Assembly: GCA_015493505.1 (NCBI GenBank)
Contig: WGDA01000139.1
Span: 1-43,718 of the forward strand
Origin: Pseudomonadota bacterium
Lineage (GTDB): Bacteria; Desulfobacterota; S145-22
Direction of reading: 5' to 3'
DNA length: 43,718 nt
Notes under the pieces: model-generated
Seen by the model: the letters and a program-made list of their open reading frames with translations, nothing else
The model's database searches: none
What the model was told of the DNA's origin: nothing
Program-made: the position numbers and the translations under genes
Part shown: positions 35,670-42,149 of the stretch, piece by piece
Position numbering within the stretch: position 1 is the first letter of the stretch
Layout: the number at the start of each line of letters is the position of its first letter

Positions 35670-36323
35670 CTATTTTTTCGCAAGCCGGTCCTCCACCGTC
35701 CATTTTCTCAGGCACGCGGAAAAAAGGTCTTCGGGAATGCTGGGTCGTTGAAACATGCCTTTTGCCTCACGCTGTCGGAAGGCTTCGTAGAGAATCACCG
35801 CGCACGCGACCGAAATGTTCAGGCTCTTGACCATCCCAACCATGGGAATTTTGATAAATCGGGTGGCGTGACGGGCCACCTCATCGCTGACCCCCTCCCG
35901 TTCATTCCCGAAAATCAGGAGCGTCGGCAGTGTGTAATCCACTTCTCGGAAATCCACAGAGGAGTCATCAATGAATGTCGCGAGGCACTGATACCCGGCG
36001 TCACGCATTTTTTGGAGAAAAGCGACCCTTTCGCGCACACGCTCCCGGCGAATCCAACGTTCGGTCCCCAGTGAAATCCCCCGGTTAACACCAAGCGACA
36101 TATCCGAAAGGTAATAGTAGAGGTAAAAAATCCCCGTCGCGTCACACGTGCGGATGACTGCGCTGATGTTGTGGGCGTTCTTCACGTCATCAAGAAGCAG
36201 GCGAAGCGTTTCCTGTCGCGTGGTGAGAAAATTGACTATGCGTCGAAATCGCGCCTCTGTCACGAGGCCTGGTTCTTCAATCCCGAAGAAAGATTCCCGC
36301 GACTCTGTCTCATCCTTACCCAT
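35670..36323 (-). CDS. trmH: TrmH-like tRNA (guanosine-18-2'-O)-methyltransferase
   Basis: Encodes 217 residues from the ATG at 36323; a TTG at 36344 would add seven. The three SPOUT motifs are visible: NAHNISAVIRTCDATGI (motif 1 with the catalytic Arg), LLIFGNEREGVSDE (motif 2) and IPMVGMVKSLNISVACAVILYE (motif 3). The trefoil-knot enzyme transfers a methyl group from SAM to the ribose of G18 in tRNA. The C-terminal RQREAKGMF segment matches TrmH more than the rRNA enzyme RlmB, which has an extra N-terminal domain that is absent here. No ribosome site supports either start strongly. Confidence 0.87.
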   Translation of the reverse strand: MGKDETESRESFFGIEEPGLVTEARFRRIVNFLTTRQETLRLLLDDVKNAHNISAVIRTCDATGIFYLYYYLSDMSLGVNRGISLGTERWIRRERVRERVAFLQKMRDAGYQCLATFIDDSSVDFREVDYTLPTLLIFGNEREGVSDEVARHATRFIKIPMVGMVKSLNISVACAVILYEAFRQREAKGMFQRPSIPEDLFSACLRKWTVEDRLAKK

Positions 36324-36438
36324 ATCTAATGCATAACATGGCAATCATCCGCGGGCAATGCCTCGGCCATTCCCATCGCGCCGCATAGCAAGTCAAGCAT
36401 CAATGGAAATTCCGGAAAAAACGGTTACTTTTTCTTTA

Positions 36439-36465
36439 TTGACTTGACGATGCGCCTATGATAAT
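36439..36465 (+). promoter_or_regulatory. Candidate promoter of the zinc-finger/winged-helix gene
   Basis: TTGACT (36439-36444) and GATAAT (36460-36465, 5 of 6) lie 15 bp apart, a short spacer. TTGACTTG (36439-36446) is the exact inverse of CAAGTCAA (36389-36396) in the same divergent intergenic region, a possible operator pair. Confidence 0.35.
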
Positions 36466-36510
36466 CGGGTCGAAAAAGAAGGGAAAAACCCAAAAAAGGA
36501 GGGATCGCCC

Positions 36511-36879
36511 ATGAAATGTGAGAAATGTGGCGCAGAAGTCAAGGACGAAGAAATTTTCGAATTCAGAGGTATGAAAGTCTGCGAGGACTGCTATTTCGAC
36601 CTCATGAACCCTCCCCGGACATGCGATCCATGGGCCAGCTATGCCGCCAAAAAGGAGGCGGAGCGTAAGGGGCAGGATATTCTGGCAGACCTGAGCGACG
36701 AACAGAAAAAACTGCTGGACCTGATTCGGAACCGGGGAAGGGTCAAAAAAGAAGAGGCGGCCAACGCCCTGGGGGTATCCGAAGATGAAGCGGAGCGTAT
36801 CTTTTCCACCCTGCATCACATGGACCTCCTGAAGGGTGAGAAAAAGGGAGAAACCATCTACTGGACCAGCGTAAACTGA
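36511..36879 (+). CDS. Small zinc-finger plus winged-helix protein
   Basis: Encodes 122 residues. The first 30 contain CEKCG and CEDCYFD, a LIM/ribbon-like four-Cys metal site (Cys3, 6, 24, 27), and a fifth Cys at 38 in PRTCDPW. Residues about 60-122 form a winged-helix-like domain (LSDEQKKLLDLIRNRG, VKKEEAANALGVSEDEAERIFSTLHHMDLL), ending in a beta hairpin GEKKGETIYWTSV. This could be a transcription regulator or a nucleic-acid-binding sensor of metal or redox state. The family is a conserved uncharacterised one as far as I can tell. AAGGAGGGA (36496-36504) gives a strong ribosome site and a terminator follows, so it is a single-gene unit. Confidence 0.8.
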   Translation: MKCEKCGAEVKDEEIFEFRGMKVCEDCYFDLMNPPRTCDPWASYAAKKEAERKGQDILADLSDEQKKLLDLIRNRGRVKKEEAANALGVSEDEAERIFSTLHHMDLLKGEKKGETIYWTSVN

Positions 36880-36907
36880 TTGTGTGGCTACCATAAAAAA
36901 ATTTTTT

Positions 36908-36934
36908 AGGAGGGGGAGCTTCCCCCTCTTTTTT
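36908..36934 (+). terminator. Rho-independent terminator after the zinc-finger gene
   Basis: GAGGGGG (36910-36916) and CCCCCTC (36922-36928) form a perfect 7-bp G/C-rich stem with loop AGCTT, followed by six T (36929-36934). Confidence 0.9.
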
Positions 36935-37052
36935 GCGCTTTTCATTCCGCGCCTTCCTATCCTTCCTTTTCCCTCCGCCACGCTGTAAGACCGCAGATTG
37001 CCTTTTAAAACACGGCATGATAAGTAAAGAAAAAGAGTTGTTGGAGGTAAAC

Positions 37053-37769
37053 ATGATGATGTTGAAAAAGAAAAAGCGGATTTCCCATGCTATTTCCATA
37101 ATAACCTTTTTAAGCATTCTTGCCGTACTCTTGATCCTTCCCAAGGCGGGTTGGGCTACGGGTTCTGGCTCGTACACCAAGCCGGAGCAATTGGTCGACG
37201 AAGCTACCATTGTCATCAAGCATGTCCTCTCCGATCCCCACATGGGATGGGCACGGTGCCATCTCCAACAAGCAGAAGCCATCATCATCTTCCCCAGTGT
37301 CATCAAGGGCGCGTTCCTGGTGGGTGGCGAAGGTGGAAGCGGTGTCGCCCTGGCAAGGGACAAAAAAACCGGGGAGTGGAGTTACCCCGCTTTTTACACC
37401 ATGGGGTCTGTCTCGTTCGGCCTCCAGATTGGCGGAAAGGTGTCTGAGGTCCTGCTCATGGTCATGACACAAAAGGGGCTGGACGCCCTTTTAACAACTT
37501 CCTTCAAACTTGGAGGAGACGTAGGCATCGCGGCCGGTCCCGTGGGAACAGGGGTTCAGGGAAAGCTGACGGATATCCTTTCTTTCGTCAATTCAAAAGG
37601 GGCATTCGCCGGCATCAGCCTGGACGGGGCCGTTATCGCCCCGCGCAATAGCTGGAACAGCAGCTACTACGGTAAGCCCGTAGTTCCTTCCGACATCTTT
37701 ATCCGGAAAACCGTCAGCAATCCGCAGGCCGACAAACTGAGAATACAGGTGTCGCGGATTAAGAAATAA
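37053..37769 (+). CDS. Secreted SYLF-domain (YSC84-related) lipid-binding protein
   Basis: Encodes 238 residues from the ATG at 37053, preceded by TTGGAGG (37041-37047). A basic start (KKKKR) and a hydrophobic segment (about 12-31) end in GWA-TG, a good signal peptidase I site. The mature part shows SYLF features: AEAIIIFPSVIKGAFLVGGEGGSGVAL, TMGSVSFGLQIGGKVSEVLLMVM and GVQGKLTDILSFVNSKGAFAGISLDGAVI. SYLF domains bind phosphoinositides or other anionic lipids in eukaryotes; in bacteria they are exported envelope proteins of unclear function. It stands alone between two terminators. Confidence 0.88.
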   Translation: MMMLKKKKRISHAISIITFLSILAVLLILPKAGWATGSGSYTKPEQLVDEATIVIKHVLSDPHMGWARCHLQQAEAIIIFPSVIKGAFLVGGEGGSGVALARDKKTGEWSYPAFYTMGSVSFGLQIGGKVSEVLLMVMTQKGLDALLTTSFKLGGDVGIAAGPVGTGVQGKLTDILSFVNSKGAFAGISLDGAVIAPRNSWNSSYYGKPVVPSDIFIRKTVSNPQADKLRIQVSRIKK

Positions 37770-37804
37770 CAGCTTTCCAAGCCAAACCGCCCTTTAAGTG
37801 CCAG

Positions 37805-37840
37805 GCGTCTCCCCACGATGGGGAGACGCTTTTTCTTTTT
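37805..37840 (+). terminator. Rho-independent terminator after the SYLF gene
   Basis: GCGTCTCCCC (37805-37814) and GGGGAGACGC (37820-37829) form a perfect 10-bp stem, extended by one A-T pair, followed by TTTTTCTTTTT. It overlaps the stop codon of the converging minus-strand gene at 37839. Confidence 0.95.
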
Positions 37841-38960
37841 ATGACGCGTCATCCACCAGGGTGAGTGTGTATGAACACCGCCCCAGGCCCATGCGTTCAG
37901 CGTGGTGCAAATGGATGGTCCAGTCAACCTTGGGATACTGTTTCTCGAAGGGGTTTTCGATGGTTTCATAGGGAAGCCGAAGTGCCTTCCGCACCGCTTC
38001 CGGCGGGGAGCAGAGGAGGTCGACGGATGCCTGATCCACCGCGACGGGATCTGTTGAGGCCACGATCCCGAGCGGGGGCGCGATAGGAACTCCCGAGTGT
38101 GGGTTACAGTCACATAACGGGCTGATATCCCACACAAAATTGAAAAAGAGGCTGCTTTTCTCCTTCCCCTTCAGCGCCGCCGCCGCGTATTCGGCCAATT
38201 TTTCCTGAAACACGGGGATGGTCTCATTCCACTGGATCTGAATGGCTTTCTGAGGACAGGCCGTAATACACTCCCCGCAACCCACGCACGCTTCCGGGTC
38301 GATGTGGGCCTTTTCCGAAGCGATGGAAATGGCGTGCTGCGCGCAAACGGAAACGCAGGTTCCGCAACCCACACATTTCTTTTTCTTCACCTTCGGCGCG
38401 ACATTGGAATGTTGGGCCAGTTTCCCCTTTCTCGCCGCGCATCCCATGCCGATATTCTTCAAAGTCCCTCCAATGCCGGAAAGCTCATGCGCCTTGAAAT
38501 GGGAAACACCGACAAGCGCGTCCGCCTCGGCAATCTCCCGGGCAATATACGCCTCCGTAAAATGAGTTCCTTTTATGGGAACGCTTTTATAGGCGTTCCC
38601 GCGGATCCCATCCGCGATGATAACGGGGGCGTCCACCACCACATACGTGAAACCGTGGCGAATCGCCAGGGAAAGGTGCTCCACCGCGTTACTCCGCTCA
38701 CCCACATAGAGGGTGCACGTGTCTGTCAGAAAGGGCCGGGTGCCTATCTTTTTCAGGTTTTCCACAACCCGGCGGAGAAAAATGGGGCGCACAAAGGTCG
38801 AGTTCCCCTCTTCGCCAAAATGCAGCTTGACGGCGACGAATCCCCGCTTAGGAATCCGTCTTTCCATCTCAAACAGCGAAAAGATAGCGTCAATCTTATG
38901 GAAAAGGTTCTGCTTGTACCGCGTGTTTAAAGTCGCCACGGCAACAATTGGTTTGTCCAT
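37839..38960 (-). CDS. DUF362 protein with two [4Fe-4S] ferredoxin motifs
   Basis: Encodes 373 residues from the ATG at 38960, chosen because GGAGGAAACC directly precedes it; a longer frame starts at 39116 but overlaps the upstream gene. The DUF362 domain (FVAVKLHFGEEGNSTFV, VGVSHFKAHELSGIGGTLKNIGMG) is split by two ferredoxin clusters, CVGCGTCVSVC and CVGCGECITACP, near residues 190-235, and resumes with the GIVASTDPVAVDQASVDLL region. It is a cytoplasmic iron-sulphur protein. Reactions of DUF362/ferredoxin proteins are unknown in most cases, so only an electron-transfer or cluster-based role is inferred. It lies 37 nt after the saccharopine-dehydrogenase-like gene, likely the same operon. 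Confidence 0.88.
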   Translation of the reverse strand: MDKPIVAVATLNTRYKQNLFHKIDAIFSLFEMERRIPKRGFVAVKLHFGEEGNSTFVRPIFLRRVVENLKKIGTRPFLTDTCTLYVGERSNAVEHLSLAIRHGFTYVVVDAPVIIADGIRGNAYKSVPIKGTHFTEAYIAREIAEADALVGVSHFKAHELSGIGGTLKNIGMGCAARKGKLAQHSNVAPKVKKKKCVGCGTCVSVCAQHAISIASEKAHIDPEACVGCGECITACPQKAIQIQWNETIPVFQEKLAEYAAAALKGKEKSSLFFNFVWDISPLCDCNPHSGVPIAPPLGIVASTDPVAVDQASVDLLCSPPEAVRKALRLPYETIENPFEKQYPKVDWTIHLHHAERMGLGRCSYTLTLVDDAS

Positions 38961-38997
38961 GGTTTCCTCCGCTCTCTCAGTGGGAACAATCTCCCCT

Positions 38998-40155
38998 TTA
39001 AGCCTCCTCCCTCTCAATCTCCATACCAAACCCGGCGAGTCTTTCCAGAAACGGGCTGACGGGCACATCCTTGGCTGGCGAAAGCACCCCTCGCCCACTG
39101 ATCTCCCCGGTGGCAATCATGGCAGCCGCGATGGCAGCCGCGAATCCGACCATCCGGTTCATGGCGTACAACCCTGTTTTCAGGTCTCGCCGGTCGATGA
39201 GGCTATCCGTAATGGTCACCTCTTTCCCATCCCTCGTCCCTGTCGCCTTGACCACGACGATCCCCAGGTCACGTTCCCCCTCGCGGTACTGAAGGCGGGG
39301 TTCGAAATGTTTTACCAGGAATGTGAAGGGGGAAATTCCCAGGTCCGGATTGACGTCCTTCTCGAAAAATCCCAACCTGTGCCAGGCAAGGATATGAGCG
39401 GCGTGGCCCGGCCAGCGCAGGGAATACCGCCCCATGTTCCGAAGGGCCGTCCGCTTCAGCCCCAGGGTATCGACATAGGCGATGGCGTTCCCATTCGGGA
39501 TGGCTTCCAGCTCCCCCAGTTCCTGCAGGATAACGGGATGAAGGTTCTCCGGCAGGAAGACCTCTTCCGCCTTCAGAGAAACTTCTTTCCCATCCGCGAT
39601 GAAATGCGCGGGGCGTATGTAGGAATCCAGCACCCCGGACCAGATCCAGCTTATCTTGTAGTTCAGGATGTTGTCACATGCCTCCCGTTCGGGAATTCCC
39701 GCGCCGTAGGAGTAAAATTCCGTGACTTTGTCAAACTCCATCAGCAGGCGATGCGCCATGACCAGATCGATCCCGGGGTCCATTCCCATCTCCGGTAGGA
39801 TTGTGACTTGTTTTTCCAGTGCCCTTTCGTGAAGCCCGGAAATTCTGCCCGGATAAAAGGTATTCACGAGATGCGTCTCCGCCTCCACGGCCAGCTCTGC
39901 CATTCCTTCCGTGAAGGCGATGGGAAGCATGTCGAGGACCACGTCGGCGCGTTTCATCCAGTTGGTCACCTCCTTCGTGTCGGAGGCGTCCAGTTGCACG
40001 AACATGGGGGCCGGAACGCCTACCCTTTCCACGAAAGCGCGCGCGGTTTCAGGGTTCAGGTCTCCCACGATCACCGTCGCGTCCGGATCCAGCTGCCGCA
40101 AGGCGTAGACGGCGGCACGGCCCTGCAACCCCCCGCCGAGAATAAGATACGTCAT
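38998..40155 (-). CDS. Saccharopine dehydrogenase-like NAD(P)-dependent oxidoreductase
   Basis: Encodes 385 residues. The Rossmann start reads YLILGGGLQGRAAVYAL (GxGxxG), followed by VGDLNPE and a catalytic-domain core PEMGMDPGIDLVMAHRL and GAGIPE, as in saccharopine dehydrogenase/lysine-6-dehydrogenase family enzymes. These oxidise or reduce secondary amines or amino acids at a ketone or aldehyde carbon. The true substrate cannot be read from sequence: saccharopine, lysine, homospermidine and carboxynorspermidine relatives share this fold. GAGGGAGAAAATC precedes the ATG at 40155. A structured RNA may lie in its leader (40188-40235). Confidence 0.8.
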   Translation of the reverse strand: MTYLILGGGLQGRAAVYALRQLDPDATVIVGDLNPETARAFVERVGVPAPMFVQLDASDTKEVTNWMKRADVVLDMLPIAFTEGMAELAVEAETHLVNTFYPGRISGLHERALEKQVTILPEMGMDPGIDLVMAHRLLMEFDKVTEFYSYGAGIPEREACDNILNYKISWIWSGVLDSYIRPAHFIADGKEVSLKAEEVFLPENLHPVILQELGELEAIPNGNAIAYVDTLGLKRTALRNMGRYSLRWPGHAAHILAWHRLGFFEKDVNPDLGISPFTFLVKHFEPRLQYREGERDLGIVVVKATGTRDGKEVTITDSLIDRRDLKTGLYAMNRMVGFAAAIAAAMIATGEISGRGVLSPAKDVPVSPFLERLAGFGMEIEREEA

Positions 40156-40187
40156 GATTTTCTCCCTCGTTCAGGTCCTGAAAGTGT

Positions 40188-40235
40188 GGCACACGCCTCT
40201 TTCCCGTGCCTTTACCCGACACGGTGCGTGGTGCC
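40188..40235 (-). promoter_or_regulatory. Structured leader element upstream of the saccharopine dehydrogenase-like gene
   Basis: An outer stem pairs GGCAC with GTGCC and ACGC with GCGT (40188-40196 with 40226-40235, one bulged base). An inner stem pairs CCGTG (40204-40208) with CACGG (40220-40224). It ends about 33 nt before the start codon at 40155. No T-run follows on the minus strand, so it is not a simple terminator in that direction. Confidence 0.4.
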
Positions 40236-40330
40236 GTCATATTTTTCTACCATTGACCCAAAGGGATGTCCACACCCGAGAGGGAGTGAAAAGGCAAAGT
40301 GCCGAGGGGAGCCCGCAACCCGTTCCAGGG

Positions 40331-42073
40331 TTACACGGAAACCTCGGTGAACGCGAATCTCGTGACGTCAAAAAGGCCCCTGTCCGTCAGCTTGAGCTCG
40401 GGAATGACCGGCAGGGCAAGGAAGGAAAGGGTCATGAAGGGGTCCAGGGACCGATTGACGCCCAGGGTCTCAAAGGCGATTTGGTGCATCTCCTCCAGTG
40501 CGCGGGCGACCTCCTCCAAGGGCTCATCAGTGAGGAGCCCGGCGATGGGCAGCGGCAGCGTCTTGAGGGTTTTCCCCTCCCGGCAGAGGGTAACGCCTCC
40601 CCCAACCCGAATAAGTTCCCGCGCGGCGGCATGGATATCCGCGTCGTTGTCTCCGATGGCAATGAGATTGTGGGAGTCGTGAGCGATGGTGGAGGCGATG
40701 GCGCCCCCCCTCAGGCCATAATTTTCCACGAGCCCCAGTCCGATGTTTCCCGTGGCGTGATGCCGTTCGATCACAACCAGCTTCAGGATATCCTGGTCGG
40801 GACGCGGCTGGAAACACCCTTCGGCGTTACGATGAACCGTGCGCTGCACGCTCTCCGTGAACAGGCTCATGGCCTGAAGGCACATGACCCGGGCGGTATC
40901 GGAGGACAGCCTCAGTTTCAGGTCTTCCACGGAAAACGGCTTCACGTTCATGCTCCTTTCCGCCCGTTCGGAACGCACCGGTGTCGTTTCAAAGAGGCAC
41001 CGGCCTTCCTCGGATGTCTTGACACCCCGAAAGTAGGTCGCCACGACCCGAAAATCCCTCAGATCTTCGACTACGGCAAAGTCGGCGAAGTATCCCGGGG
41101 CGATGGCGCCCCTCTCTCGGAGGCCGTAACACTCGGCCGCATTGAGCGTCGCCATCCTGACCGCCGTAATGGGATCGAGCCCCTCGGCTACCGCAATTCT
41201 GAGGTGGTTGTCGATGTGCCCTGATGTGAGGAGGTCCTTGGGCTGGCGGTCGTCCGTACAGAACAGGCAGCGCCGGGCGTTTTCCGGCGTTACCCCTTTC
41301 AAAAGCGCTCTCAGGTTCCGGGCCGCGCTGCCCTCCCGCAACATAACGTACATGCCGTTCCGGATCCGCTCGGTCATCTCCTCAACCGTGGAGCACTCAT
41401 GATCCGTCTTGATCCCCGCCGCCGCGTAGGCGTTCAGGGCCATGCCGGAAAGGAGCGGGCTGTGTCCGTCCGCCACCTTGCCCCTCAATCGGGCAGTCAG
41501 AATCTTGTCCAACACGGAAGACGCCGCGGAAACAACGGCCGGAAAGTTCATCACCTCTCCCAGCCCCAGCACCGACGGCTCGTCCATGAGGGCATCAATA
41601 TCCGCGGCTTCCAGGCGCGCGCCGGATGTCTCGAAGGGCGTGGCGGGGACGCAGGAGGGAATCATGAAAAAGACGGAAAGGGGCAGGTCCCGCGCCGCCT
41701 CCATCATCAGGTAAATCCCGTCTTTCCCCAGGACATTGGCGATCTCATGGGGGTCGGCCACAACGGCCGTCGTTCCGTGGGGCACGACGGCCTGGGCGTA
41801 TTTTCCCGGCAGCACGTGGGATGACTCGATATGCACATGGCTGTCGATGAGGCCGGGAATCACATAGCGGCCTCTAAGATCCACGGTTTCCCTGCCTTCA
41901 TAGTCCCCTATCCCGGCGATCCTGCCGTCGCGGACGGTGAAGTCGCCCTTCACAATCCGGTGTGAAAAGACATCGACAATTCGGGCGTTTTTGAAAACCA
42001 CATCACCCTTTTCCTTGCCGGCAGCCGTCAGAATCAGGCGCGTCAACCGTTCCTTTTCATCCCCATCACGCAT
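40331..42073 (-). CDS. ade: Adenine deaminase
   Basis: Encodes 580 residues, normal for bacterial Ade. The amidohydrolase metal motif PGLIDSHVHIESS is present, followed by AVVPHGTTAVVADPHEIANV, the CTDDRQPKDLL segment and the C-terminal domain with RHHATGNIGLGLVENYGLRGGAIASTIAHDSHNL. It converts adenine to hypoxanthine and ammonia in the cytoplasm using a dinuclear metal centre. GGAGAG precedes the ATG at 42073. Its stop is 175 nt upstream of the saccharopine-dehydrogenase-like start; upstream on the same strand lies a molybdenum hydroxylase that could oxidise hypoxanthine further. Confidence 0.95.
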   Translation of the reverse strand: MRDGDEKERLTRLILTAAGKEKGDVVFKNARIVDVFSHRIVKGDFTVRDGRIAGIGDYEGRETVDLRGRYVIPGLIDSHVHIESSHVLPGKYAQAVVPHGTTAVVADPHEIANVLGKDGIYLMMEAARDLPLSVFFMIPSCVPATPFETSGARLEAADIDALMDEPSVLGLGEVMNFPAVVSAASSVLDKILTARLRGKVADGHSPLLSGMALNAYAAAGIKTDHECSTVEEMTERIRNGMYVMLREGSAARNLRALLKGVTPENARRCLFCTDDRQPKDLLTSGHIDNHLRIAVAEGLDPITAVRMATLNAAECYGLRERGAIAPGYFADFAVVEDLRDFRVVATYFRGVKTSEEGRCLFETTPVRSERAERSMNVKPFSVEDLKLRLSSDTARVMCLQAMSLFTESVQRTVHRNAEGCFQPRPDQDILKLVVIERHHATGNIGLGLVENYGLRGGAIASTIAHDSHNLIAIGDNDADIHAAARELIRVGGGVTLCREGKTLKTLPLPIAGLLTDEPLEEVARALEEMHQIAFETLGVNRSLDPFMTLSFLALPVIPELKLTDRGLFDVTRFAFTEVSV

Positions 42074-42149
42074 GGCACTCTCCTGAAATAGTCAAATTTT
42101 ATCTGTATCAGGCCCCTGCCCCGGACAAACAGGCAGGAACCGTTTGAGA

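Noticed and set aside
38713-41224. Long plus-strand open frames opposite the saccharopine dehydrogenase-like, DUF362 and ade genes
   Set aside because: They are antisense to well-supported genes, arise from high GC content, and lack ribosome sites and recognisable domains.
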